From contig WPIO01000077.1 of assembly GCA_009760855.2 (NCBI GenBank), positions 840,001 to 904,000 on the forward strand: 64,000 nt of DNA, in the 5' to 3' direction. A model generated the notes under the pieces. That model saw only the letters and a program-made list of their open reading frames with translations. It was not told where the DNA came from and made no database searches. Positions 51,940 to 63,091 of the stretch are shown here, piece after piece. Position 1 is the stretch's first letter. Each line of letters starts with the position of its first letter. The position numbers and the translations under genes are program-made. Source of the stretch: Cristatella mucedo (Eukaryota > Bryozoa > Phylactolaemata > Cristatellidae).

Positions 51940-52006
51940 ATGTCTGTCAACGTTAATAGGAACAACCCTGACCAGTTCTACAGATACAAGATGCCTAAAC
52001 TTATAG
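51848..52006 (+). promoter_or_regulatory. Upstream ORF overlapping the eIF5 start codon
   Basis: An ATG at 51848 (with a second in-frame ATG at 51857) opens a 52-codon frame that reads through the eIF5 start at 51940 in another frame and ends at TAG 52004-52006, inside coding exon 1. Both upstream ATGs have T at -3, a weak context, while the eIF5 ATG has A at -3. It lies downstream of the acceptor at 51782 and is therefore expected in the mature leader. Confidence 0.6.
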
Positions 52007-54521
52007 CCAAGGTTTGTAGCCTGCAATGAAGTAGCTGATATTCATTATGTTAATGCACTGCAGTGATGAGTCACGCATGGATTCCCCTTCATAACAAATG
52101 CTTTGAATGAATATCATGCTTCTGACCTGTGTATGTGTGTTTCATACCTGAAGACCTCTTGTATGGCAGCTGGGTGTATGCGCTTTTATTGCTGTACTGC
52201 AGGTTGAAGGCAAAGGAAATGGCATCAAGACGGTCATTGTCAATATGACCGAGATCGCTAAGGCACTGTCGCGCCCACCGACTTGTAAGATTTGTTATAG
52301 TCTGGTTTACTTGTGCCGATCTGCTTTTGCATAGCAGTGCAATTAAGCCTGAGTTTTTATGCTCACCTGTATGCCATTTATTTACTTTTTTGTTATTACA
52401 GATCCGACAAAGTACTTCGGATGTGAGCTAGGCGCTCAAACACAGTTTGACGTAAAGAATGAGCGTTACATCGTTAACGGTGCTCATGACGCAGGCAAGC
52501 TGCAAGACTTGCTCGATGGATTCATTAAAAAGTTTGTCCTCTGTCGGGAGTGTGACAATCCTGAGACCAGCCTGGTAAGACCTTTTTGGCCTCATTGCCT
52601 TTGCTGTGTTATGTTAAAATGGCTGTTTTATAAAAACTATTTACCCGGCTTACAATTATTCCCTAGCCTTGTAACTCTTATGACATCTCTCTAAAGTTGT
52701 GAATTTGATTGTAGCTATCTTTTTTTGGCGATTTCTGTTATCACAACTAATGTTAACATAGTAGTTTTCTTATAGATAGTGAACATCAAGAAACAGATAA
52801 TCACACAACACTGCATCGCCTGTGGACATCTGTGCCAGCTTGGAACTAATCACAAGCTGACTACCTTTATTTTGAAATACCCACCAGATGCTGTGGTAAG
52901 GGTTTTTGTTGCTGGTTGTGCTTTTCTTAGAACCTATACTGCCATCAGTAGCATGCACTTCTCAGCTCCTTTGTTTCGCTCAATTGGTTTGATCGTGAGG
53001 GTGGTGCCGTTGCATCAGTACGATTGGTATGTGCTATTTTTAGGATCAAGCTGGGGATGGTAGTGTTAAAAAAGACGGTGGAGACAAGCGTAATGGAACT
53101 AGCAAGAAGAAAGGTAAAGGCAGCACTGGCAGCGATGAGGACACTTCAAAGGCAACTACTGAATCTGCAGTCAATGCTCAAGAGCAGAGTGCAGCCATAC
53201 GATCTGGAGCTGTCAGTGTACTGGCAACTGTAAGTGCCTCCCTATTCCTTCGGTTGACAACAAGCTGGCTTAGTAGCTTGACTTATTTATTTAAGTTACC
53301 CGGGTGATTCCTGTCTTGTAATATAGGTAGGGAATACTGCTGCTAGTGACGACGACGACTGGTGCGAGGATACAAGTGAAGAGGCGCAGCGCAAGCGCAT
53401 GAAAGAGCTCTCCGATGGTGCAGCACAGCTGACGATGAGCGCTGATCTTCAAAAAACTCCCCAGGAGCGAGTTGACATGTTCTACGAGTTTGTCAAGGTT
53501 CGTGTTTGAAATGTGTCTACCTGAGGTGTTTCTAATCGAATTTGTCTGTATATGACTCGGTATCGGCATTGCTTCCTATTGCATGTAGAGAAAAAAGGAG
53601 AAGAGTGGTGGCTTAGCCGCATGTGAAAAGGAGATTGTCGCTGAAGCAGAGAGGCTGGACGTGAAGGATAAAGCACCGCTCATCCTGGCAGAGCTGCTAT
53701 TCTCCCAGAATATACTAAAGGAAATCAAGGACAACCATCACCTACTGCTTCGGGTAAGGCCAAAATTTTGTGATGTATTTGTCGCAAGAACCTTGTAGCC
53801 GATGTCATTTGTAATCAACATTGTAACATTAACTGCTGTCTTTGTAGTTCACGTGTGGCAACGAGAAAGCACAGAAGTACTTGCTTGGAGCATTCGAGAA
53901 AATCGTCGGTGATCTTTACAGGGATACCCTTATGCCTAAAGTTCCTCATATTCTCAAGGCCATGTATGATCTGGATCTAGTAGATGAGGCTGTGCTCATT
54001 GACTGGCACTCAAAGGTACTTCATTAGGAGCCGGCACTTGGTTGTTCTTTTGTTTAGCTTATGGTATTTTTGTTAGTTATTGCATATTTAGTTTTGTAAC
54101 AGGTATCCAAGAAATACGTGAAGAAGTCGGTTAGTCAAGACATCCATACCCATGCTTCTCCATTCATAAAATGGCTCAAGGAAGCAGAAGAAGAGTCAGA
54201 TGAAAGTGAAGGTGACGGTGATGCCGTCGATGATTCAAATGCAAAATCTGAAGATGAGGAAGACGAGGAAGATGATGGCCTTGAGGTAAGATACCTTGAC
54301 CCGCGGCAACGTTTTTTGTTGGTTTATTTGCACAACGCGGTGTGTTTCAGCTTAACTGCACACCAAGCTTTTTTGTGACAGTAAATAGTTCATTTTTGCT
54401 TTTATTGTAGGTTGCCTTTTCCACCACCGAGAAGATGGGCACTCAAGTTATTAAGGCACCCGTTGTAAATGGTAGTGGTGCTGCTAAGGATGAAGACGAG
54501 CTCAACATTGACGATATCTAA
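51940..54521 (+). CDS. EIF5: Eukaryotic translation initiation factor 5
   Basis: eIF5 is the GTPase-activating protein for eIF2 in start-codon recognition. Exons are 51940-52011, 52203-52284, 52402-52574, 52776-52895, 53044-53229, 53327-53497, 53589-53753, 53848-54015, 54103-54285 and 54411-54521. All are bounded by GT-AG sites in compatible phases and give 476 aa (human 431). It opens [20 protein letters not shown], with the GAP arginine finger at R15. A four-Cys zinc finger follows (C99-x2-C102, C122-x2-C125) in the eIF2-beta/eIF5 domain. A Lys/Ser/Asp-rich linker spans about 150-220. The C-terminal W2/HEAT domain contains [17 protein letters not shown] and [20 protein letters not shown], ending in an acidic region ([12 protein letters not shown]) and DELNIDDI. 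The linker and the acidic tail account for the extra length. The gene appears intact. Confidence 0.97.
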
Positions 54522-54661
54522 TGCCTCTTGTGTACATTAGCAGTATTTCAACGATGACTATACATAACATATGATAATATTGCAACGTTTTTGTCAACGT
54601 ACTGCCAAATGTGCCGATGATTTTGCCGGCAATGCTGGCTGTTGCAAATTCAGTGGTCAAT

Positions 54662-54667
54662 AATAAA
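54662..54667 (+). terminator. eIF5 poly(A) signal AATAAA
   Basis: A canonical hexamer lies 141 nt after the eIF5 stop codon, followed by T/G-rich sequence (ttccgttgtatgttc). It is the first AATAAA downstream. Confidence 0.75.
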
Positions 54668-54849
54668 GAGTTCCGTTGTATGTTCAAATCTATCGAAAAA
54701 TGACCGGGTAAAAGAAGGCCAAAGTAAAAAAAAAGATCGGGGTAGACTAGTGTAGGTAAAGTTGTTTGTTACAGTTGGGAGTTGAATACAGCAAGAGGAA
54801 TGTCAACTGTGCATCGACATTGTTCTTAAAAATTTTTTTTTGCAACATG

Positions 54850-55010
54850 AATCGCAGGAGAGCCTAATCGCCAACTTTTGGATTCGAATCCACGGACCTC
54901 GGTCGTGAAGAACAAGAACCTTACCTTCTGGGCTACCAACGCTCTAGGACACCGAACGACTCGAAAGTTAAAAAGATGGCCTTAATCGCTAAGCTAATAC
55001 GCCGGCTACA
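54850..55010 (-). mobile_element. tRNA-derived SINE copy
   Basis: On the minus strand the head reads gttggtagcccagaaggtaa and carries a B box at gtccgtggattcgaatcc. The body fragment follows (agcgattaaggccatctttt). It is related to SINE-1 but diverged. Confidence 0.6.
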
Positions 55011-55259
55011 ATCTTAAACAGCCTGCTATAGTCCTGCAAATGCATTCAAAGCAACCGAAGAAACTGCTACGGTATACCGAACCTTTGAAGATTAGCAACG
55101 TTATTGGCAGGTTAAGAGAGTTGGTCTGCCTTTACATAAGTGCGTTGGGATAGACGTAAAACATTCTGTAAAGCTATTCTGAAGATAGCAGCCTAGCTTC
55201 TGACCAAAGTTTATTCTGTCGTAGAAGTTGCAGCTGCCGCGTTGCACTACATCATTGTA

Positions 55260-55800
55260 CTACGCATCAATCTGCAGTGGCTCCCTACCATTTGTGTATC
55301 GACCACGATCTGTCTCGCTTTTAGGCTGATCCAATATTCTTACACCAGCCTGGCTGTCCTGTATCTGAATAAGAAACAAGTCAGGCATTCAGTCGCACCA
55401 TGAGCTCTTCTGACTCTAGCTCGATTGGTTGTGTCCATAACTAACTTCAATCTCCTGGGAAACAGTGCATTCATGTTTCCAAAACTTATGCTGCACTTCC
55501 GTGCGACATCAAGTCGTACCACGTGACAAAATTCAGAACGAAGCTTCGAACTTACTAGCCACCTTGCCTTTACTCCGTCCAATTAAATTGTTCTTTTGTG
55601 TGCCCGTGAACTTGCTTTCTTTTCCAGTGGTTTGGAGTGGATTAGTCCTATTTACCAGCGACTCTTGAGTGTGCTCTTGTCCAAGCGTGGCACCATACTT
55701 GTCATCGACGCCTGGTTATTGCTTCTCTGACAGCGGGTTGTAAAGCACGGATTGAGATCCTGTTCTCTAAGGGCTTTACATAAACGTTATATTATTTTCT
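55260..55800 (+). mobile_element. LINE-E fragment (RT C-terminus and hairpin tail), decayed
   Basis: One broken plus frame reads KTYAALPCDIKSYHVTKFRT, the pattern of the last RT helix (W-LP--I--S-----FR--L). The tail has tgtaaagcacggattgagat and ctctaagggctttac, a hairpin of the same type as LINE-A but different in sequence. Confidence 0.55.
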
Positions 55801-57720
55801 CACCGTTTTTTCTCAATCTGGTGCATTAGAACCGCTTATCACCTGTCAGCAGCAACGCGAACTTCGTGCCTGTACTTCCTTAAATTGTTGAGCTGTATCC
55901 TTACCCTGTAGGCTGTCAGTGTGGGTCTGGGGTACGTCTACGTCACTAGTTTTCACTAACTTTCGAGTCCGCGTCGCGAACACGACGAGTCTTTGATCAG
56001 TAATTCGTGCACTACTTACGCTATGCCCACCAATGAAGAAGTGACAATGTACCAAAAGTGTCGGTGCTAAGTCTAGTGATTAGAGTAGCCGGTATTCACG
56101 GCTCAAAAATGACGGTTTGAGGAAATACCCGTATTGACCATACATGCATGGAAATACACGGTCATACACAATACAAATATAATTCGTAGGACTCAGTCGC
56201 TATTGTTTTAAACGGCTAATCAAGCATGCTAAGAATTGTATTTTTGCTCAGTATTAGTAGGTATAATTCCTTAGTCGGCTTACATGCTGGTATGGGTGTA
56301 GAGAAATACCGTTCTGTAAGGAGTGTGATCCATTTGTCTTCCTATGTTCGTCGATGTCCCAAGCCTCGGAATGAGCCGGAAGTAGGATACATAAATTAGA
56401 AAAAGCTAACGTTCGGTTTGCATAGAGCAAACGATTCCCCTAACGATTTATTTCACCGTATTTACCTTCAATACAGGAGCAGCATTTCTCGCTGGTCGAG
56501 ATAGTCGAAATCGGGATCTGTTGCCAAAGCAAGCTCTAACAACTGCCCAGTCCAAAAGACTGAGGTAGTTGCTTTTTGCTTAAGCTAAGTTTTCTCACGA
56601 GGTCACTTTTCGCCAGCATAATGTTTAGAATAAAATAGCTCTGGAGTCGGCATCGATGACATAGCCCACCTTCAATAATGAACTTAAAAAGATGCTAAGC
56701 ACAATTATACATAAGTTCTCTGGATCTATCTCTGGATATACGACTACGTCCGGCGGCACAAAACAACCAAAGAACGGGTCATGTTTATTGCATCAAGGCA
56801 ATTGAGGTTCCGAGGTCGGCACACCCATTTGCTCTACGTATCCACTTCCTTCTACAGGGTCATACAAAAAGAAGTTGTTGTGTGGGGCATCTTTATGAGA
56901 TACAGCCTACAAATCGTAAAAGATGCTCAGCTCAAACACGTCAACGTAATAGCAAAAGCAATCTATCTAAAGAAAATGGATTTGAAATAAGTCGGCCAGC
57001 AGGAGCTGCCTTGCTATACGATCGCTGTCAAATAGTGACACGTAATATTCACTACACGAGGTTAGCCCTAATAGTATACCTAACACCCCCAAACCTAATG
57101 CGGAATGTCATAGTTTAAAACTCTAGCCCATAGCGATCAGCAGCTGCCAACATTAACAATTATTATTTGGGAACAAGAAATATATACATAAGATTTGTCG
57201 AATAAAAAATGTTGACCGCACACAGAATTACCCATTTCCTATTTGTAAACATTAAAGACTCAGCAGTGTTGAAGGGCACTCATGGCCCAAGGTTTGCAAC
57301 GAAGTGGTATGTGCATCCTCATGCAGAAAGGCTTCGTAAGATTTCTCATGCGATATTGCAACAGTTAACAATATAATTGCAGCTCAGAAATAAAATGAAA
57401 ACTGTCGATATGCGCACGGCAGGTCAATTTATTTGAAAGAAAGTCGTAGACAGTAGCTGTCGAGCAAACCCATGGATTGATCAATTCAAACAAGTTTACT
57501 ACTATCTGAGCTAGCTACAGTAAGTAAGCAGCCGTTTGCAGTAGTAAAGTGGGATTGATCAAGTATAGTACTTGTGCTCAGGTGGTTAAGCATCAGCAAT
57601 ATTTATGCAGGCAAGCAACCCTACTCGAACACAAACCCGATGGATAAAGCAACCGGCTGTCTTAAATGGTATTAGTAGTTCACCACTCACCCAATCAACT
57701 ACTGTGGGTGGCGATTGCAT
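55801..57720. other. Stretch without a recognisable gene
   Basis: Short ORFs only, with no motif, splice-bounded exon or repeat recognised. Confidence 0.4.
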
Positions 57721-57721
57721 G

Positions 57722-60285
57722 CAGATTCAACACGAGATATGCTGGCAGAGCCGATTTTGAGCGTTAGCCTCACCAATTTCTGAATCACACTTGGTTTGCC
57801 CATAACTAGTAAGTTGGTTTTACCGTCATTTAGTTGGAGAATTTTTTTGCCATCTATGTTCGGATGTCAGCTATACATGCAGCAAAGGAGCTGAGAGTTT
57901 ATCATGCTGAAGGTCTAGGAGGAATCAAAGCAAAGGTACATCTGAGTGTCATCCAAATAGAAGTGAAAGCCTCGATTGTGCTTGGCAATCACATCGGCAA
58001 GAGGGAGAGTATAAACCGCGGAAAGAACTGGGCCAAGCACAGAGCCCTGAGATACCCTACATTTCAGAGGTTCCTCGATGATCTTTGTCCATCCACATCA
58101 ATACTCAGGAGTCTCCCACTGAGATGGGACCTAAACCATTGCAATGCAGTATAAGTGATGCCCAAACGAGATGAGAAGCGCTCAAGAAAGATTTGGTGAT
58201 CGATTGCATCAAATGCTTCCGAAAGATGGAGCAAAAAAGCTGACATTCTACTTAAGCCTGCATTCCTAAGTAGGTCGTTGTACACCCGAAGCAATGCCGA
58301 CTCTGTGGAGTGATAAGCTCTAAAACGAGACTGGAATTTACTAGCAATGTTTGAAGTTTCAATACATGAATTTATCTGGTCTGCCACGACTTGTTCCAGT
58401 GTTTTTGATAAGACGGTAGAAGGTTGACTGGGCGGAAGTCGCTCAAGTTCTCTTGGATTAGTGTTGCTTTCTTGGGTAGTGGCCTGACTACAGCCTTTTT
58501 GAAAGGTGCTGGAAAATGACACCAGGCGAATGGCATATTTATGATGTTAGTTATGCATGGCAACAGCAAATCAATGCATCATCGAAACAGGACAGTGGGA
58601 ATAGGGTCGACTAGTTGTCTTCTTTGATTGGGATATGAACTTCAGGACGAGGTCACTAATGACCTTCTTGAATGAAGACATTGAGGTGCTGTATGGAATT
58701 GAGGGACATGACTCCAGGGGGGATGCTGTCTTATAGGGAAAGACTCACTGATCTTGTCTATCTTGGTGAAAAGGAAGCTAAAGAAGCGATCAGCTAGATC
58801 ATCACAGGGATCACTGGGTAAGGAGCTAACCTACGAGTGGTTAAGGAGATGGTTGATCGTCGACATCAGCATTTTGGGATTTTGTATCTATAATTCAACT
58901 AGTTTTTTTTTTATAGAAGCTAGACTTGGCCTTTGGTAGGATCGATTGGTACAATCTACAGCAGTTTTCGTATGCCTGTCGATGGATCGTCAGTCTGATC
59001 CTTTGTAAAGTTTCTCAAGCTTGCGCTTAATAAACTTAGCTAGTTTAATGTACCAAGGCCGTCTGAGAGAGGGCGCACAGTGCACCTAGTCAGAGGTGCA
59101 AATCCATCGAGCGTGTCAGTTAGTGTTGTGTTGTAGCTATCTACCAATGATGACAGATCGGAGGGAGGACTGAGCAGCAGAGGTGAAGCAGATATTCTCG
59201 CACAGACAGCATCGATGTCAAGGGTCATGAGGTTTTGCGATTCACAGGTGATTTTAGAGGAGGAGTTCGGCACACACTGTAGATTGTATGAGATCTGCAT
59301 GTGGTCAGATAAGCAGGATTTGGTAATAATTGGTGATGACAAAGTGCAGTTGTATGAGAAATTCTGGTCGAGTGTGTGACCCTTGATGTGAGTAGGGCCA
59401 TGCACATGAGCCACAAGAGACAATGAGTCGGTCAGTGCACGAAATTCAGTGCTGAAGTCATCAGATAAGTTATCAACATGAATTTTGAAATCACCCATAA
59501 TGAGAAAAGATCGATTTCTCGCACACAGAATCGATCGAAATGAGGTCAGAGAAATCTGAGATAAAGGAGGACTTAGTAACTGGTGGGCGATAGCCTACTG
59601 CCACCATCGGTAGCTTGTTGCCGGGTGAAATCAAGACAAGAGATTCGAAAGACTGCTTCGAGGGTACTGCAAACAGCCTAAAGTTGAATTTCGAGCGTGT
59701 GCCAGTAGCAACTTTTGATTGATCTAGGAGTGTGAAAGAAGAAGTCAGACAGGGTTGCGTTTTTAATTGTCGGGCAGTTTACCGATTTTAGCCAAGTTCC
59801 AGTCAAGGCGAGAAGATCGCGGCCTTTTAAAAAATAAGGTCGCTTATTAATAGGGTTTCTTAAACAATAACAATTAGTGAGGATTCCAAAGACAAGTGCT
59901 AAGTGGGGCCAACGGAGTTATAACAGGCTTGATGGTCACTATGTTAGAGATATTCACAGTGACTTTTGAGGGAGAACGTGCTCAGCGTTTCGAGAGAATG
60001 CTAGGAATACCAAACGAGCAGGTACTCAGCTCGAAGCTCCCACCAAACGAGCTGTGTGTCAGCTCACGGCCCCTCGTCGGCTCCCAGGTGCTTTTCTTTT
60101 GTTAATGCAAAATTCACGGATTTTAGCAACAGCAATAACATCTAGTAATACATTTGAACTACGATAACAAAGCGATATAAGGTGCGCACGATCATAATTA
60201 ATATGCAGGTTACTAGCTGTAGGCGTATCTAATGCTGCCTGCATGGCAGACCTAGCCTAAAACTATAAGTGTTGAGAATCAGAAA
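57722..60285 (-). mobile_element. LINE-A copy, lacking its 3' end, decayed
   Basis: Minus-strand frames give, from the 5' side, an endonuclease block (59040-59498: MGDFKIHVDNLSDDFSTEF, CLSDHMQISYNLQ with the SDH motif). The RT start follows (58372-58569: PAPFKKAVVRPLPKKATL). The middle RT is at 58064-58522 (TLEQVVADQINSCIETSN, AYHSTESALLRVYNDLL, GITYTALQWFRSHLSGR). The 3' part, with the RT C-terminus and hairpin, is missing below 57722. It aligns with 6.25-9.72 kb and extends the family consensus upstream of the endonuclease start. Confidence 0.86.
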
Positions 60286-60333
60286 TTGAAGGGGGTGCCA
60301 ACCGGTAAGAGGTACCAAATTGGAGAGGGGCTA

Positions 60334-60623
60334 CTAATCCTTTTTCTTTGCGGACAGATCCAAGCTAGTCAGCAGGGTGGCACACCTTTGGTGAACAGCT
60401 TCACGAGCTTCAGGCTTCATAGGATCGAGATGTGCCAATTCTGTGAGTGAAGAGAGAGAGGACAACCAACTTACTGTTAGTAGGGGCGAGGGTTACTCAG
60501 TAAAACTTGCTGAGCAGCAGGATGCTCAGGCATATCTTCAATGTCCCCACAAATGAAAGCATATTCATTTTTTCCGATTAGGTCTACAGGTTTCTGGGCT
60601 AAAAGGTTTCGATAAGCACTCAT
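60334..60623 (-). CDS. Small two-exon gene, 77 aa, unidentified
   Basis: Exon 1 is 60623-60497 and exon 2 is 60440-60334, joined by a GT-AG intron of 56 nt in phase 1 (donor gtaacc, acceptor cactcacag). The product starts MSAYRNLLAQKPVDLIGKNE, continues EHPAAQQVLLKLAHLDPMKP across the junction, then EAREAVHQRCATLLTSLDLS and ends AKKKD before a TAG. An in-frame stop lies upstream of the ATG, so the N-terminus is bounded. The composition is soluble, largely helical and non-repetitive, which is unlike the retroelement ORFs nearby. No family was recognised. It lies 157 bp downstream of the SAE1 stop on the same strand. It could instead be the 3' exons of a longer transcript or an alternative SAE1 3' end. 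Confidence 0.5.
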
Positions 60624-60779
60624 GGGTATAAAAAAAATGGGATTCACCAACTTTCTAAGGAGCTAATGAGCACTTCCGGGTGGCGCACTGCATTCGGCCT
60701 CAGACTCGGGTCTGTTTCTAGATGGAGGAACTAACTTTTCTATCAGCAAGTTTAGCCCTCCTCCCTGACAAAACTCATG

Positions 60780-63091
60780 TCATAAGATGGCAAGCACTCC
60801 ATGCACCAACTCACAGCACACACTGTCAATATAAACTAGATTGTTCTCTGCAGACCCCAAAAGACCTCTTGACCACCTGATTGACAGATACCGAACAGTC
60901 ATAGAGCAGCACACAATAACAATTGGAGAATGGCTCAGTGCCACGGCTACGAGGGGTGTGCGGCTTGATGATACTGACCTTGATGATCTCCTGGCCAACA
61001 ATACCGCCGACGATGGCACAGACGGGACTCAGCTGACTCGAGCACATGCTAAAGTAGGAATGGAGCACTTCCTTTGTAACATGACGTAGAGTAAGCCAGC
61101 GCTATACACACAGCAAGAGTCAAAAGCCTCTGAAGTGCTTTTATACCTCCTGTAGTTTGAGACACGCTAGCATATAACAAGAGCAATGCTCGCGTAATGT
61201 CACATCTAGCTAACCAGATCGTGGGTTCGAGTACCGCAGCAGGCTTTATGTTTATTTATTGCTTACTGCAAGCAGAAGTGGTACGCACTAACTCTCTTCC
61301 GCTGCTGTGTAAATGAGGCTGAATCAGCTGACAGTACATTTTGCTCCTTTCTTATAAAAGCCACGACTAACGCACCAAGCGAAGGCAAGAATTTAGCCGC
61401 CCACTCGGTACTCACACCCTTTGCAGTCAAGTTAGGGTCTTTGCAGTGCACTGTCTCGTCATGCATAAAAATGAAACTAAAGTGACCAGTCTCGTGCAAG
61501 AGCAGCCTGAATAGCAGGAGCCCCTCACAGAGTGAAGGTGAATTAACACTAGGATTTCTTTTAGGGCACAGTGCTATCGAGATAGCAGCACGGTGAATAG
61601 CAATATATAATATTATAATTAATTTGTATAGCGCCCCAAGAGAACTTAGTCTCTATTCAGGTGCTTCACATATGCCACGGGGCTCGAGCCCACGACCTCA
61701 GCCAGACCTTGGTAGGGGCAAGCATCTTAACTGCTGGACCAAAACCAGCTTGGCAAACAAAGAAGGACACGGTTGAGATTTGCCCTTCGGCATGATGCTA
61801 TCAAATAGCCTTAAGTCAGATAAGCCAATCAAACCTCCATTTCGGAAACACCAAGAATATGGGCAGGTGATGCTACTTACTATGCAGAATAAAGTCATTC
61901 ATCAGGCTATTGAGATGAGCTGACCATGACTCAAGACAGCTACTGCAAGTGTTCTAAGCTAAATTCCACAAGCGATTGGAGATCCTAAACAATATGGTGA
62001 CTGAGTCAAAAGGCATGGTATGGCTAAAGCACTTCCTAGACGATCACATCCACTAGTTAAGTACAGACTTCTGTCTCGACGACTCTTGCAACACGAATTG
62101 ACTGCTCTTCATGTAGCAAGCAAAGCAACCTTGATGACATGCCGGCGACAATCAGAGAGGAGTTTCAAGCAATAAGTCACACGACAAGTCACTCACTTAC
62201 GCTATAAAGCGTAAATGCTAGGATTGCAAAGATAAATGCAATCCGTTTCGTTGCGACAGCCCGTGCTTCGGCGGCACACATAACGGCTGTGCGATCAGCA
62301 GTAGGGTAAGCTTGAAAGTTCACTGGCCAAAGGTCCAAAGGTGGGGTAGGGGAATTTCACAGGCCGACAACGGGTTCGTCTGGCCCCCCAATGCAGATAT
62401 CACATGCAAATGTCACGACGACTAGCCTAGCCAAGTTACCAAAGTACCTAGCTGGCACCCTTTCCAGAAGTGCCCACGGGTGAAGCACTCACTTGACAAA
62501 CGTTTCGGGAAACTGTTCATCTGTCAGATCCAACTCTGACATTAACTCGCGGCGCATGAGCTTCAGCTCATGAGCATCTTCAGGAGTTACTAATGGCGAC
62601 GGCCTTCGGTTGTGCGATTCGATAAACTTCTGTAGAGCTGAAATTCGAATGAAAAAAATGCCAAAAGATGAACATCGTTTATAGAACCCACTCCGATTTT
62701 CACGCAAATTCAAACGGGCAAGCACGTGATACGCAAAGAAAGCCGATTTGGAACCTTACTGCGAACAGCAAAATAGCAGTGGCTCGTTCGTTTTCGGCCT
62801 CTCTGCTTTGAAGCTCTCCACCAGACACTATCGGTGGCGGCTTGAAGATCGACAAAGGATGCCACCTGGCTCGAATCGAGGACACGGCCATCAGTGAGCA
62901 GCCAACAATTATCCAGCCAGCGCTTAGCAATCGGCCACGAAAGCAAGCCCGAGCTGCATGCACTAACCTTTCTTAGCGTGACGGTCTCCGTCTCGTCGCG
63001 TACACTGTCCAATTTCCGTTTCCGAGAAGTAGTGGATTCTGCAGAGTTAGACGTGGACGTCGGTGCCGGTCCTTTGAGTCGACGCTCCTCC
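60780..63091 (-). CDS. SAE1: SUMO-activating enzyme subunit 1, 3' half
   Basis: SAE1 (Aos1) pairs with UBA2 as the SUMO E1 enzyme in the nucleus. Minus-strand exons in the window are 63091-62968, 62865-62760, 62637-62493, 61048-60979 and a last exon at about 60845-60780. The first four join in matching phases. They encode a basic linker (TTSRKRKLDS, ETVTLRK) matching the KRAKLDSSETT-VKKK region of human SAE1. Then come KRTSHCYFAVR-LQKF, EDAHELKLMRRELMSELDL and LSPVCAIVGGIVGQEIIK, the last close to human MAPVCAVVGGILAQEIVK. The final exon (ENNLVYIDS) resembles NNFFFFDG but is diverged, and its acceptor (AG before 60845 or before 60847) is uncertain. The ThiF-like N-terminal half lies beyond position 64000. 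Intron 61049-62492 holds SINE copies. Confidence 0.9.
61195..61335 (+). mobile_element. SINE-1 copy in a SAE1 intron
   Basis: The B box gatcgtgggttcgagtacc is followed by the family body (actgcaagcagaagtggtac) and a tcttccgctgctgtgtaaat segment. Confidence 0.7.
61600..61758 (-). mobile_element. SINE-2 copy with LINE-type hairpin tail in a SAE1 intron
   Basis: On the minus strand it has gccaagctggttttggtcca, a B-box-like gtcgtgggctcgag and the hairpin (gcacctgaatagagactaag, then ttctcttggggcgct). It ends in an AT-rich run. Confidence 0.75.

Noticed and set aside
56781-57118. Short ORFs downstream of eIF5
   Set aside because: They are under 80 aa with no signature and no splice-site support.
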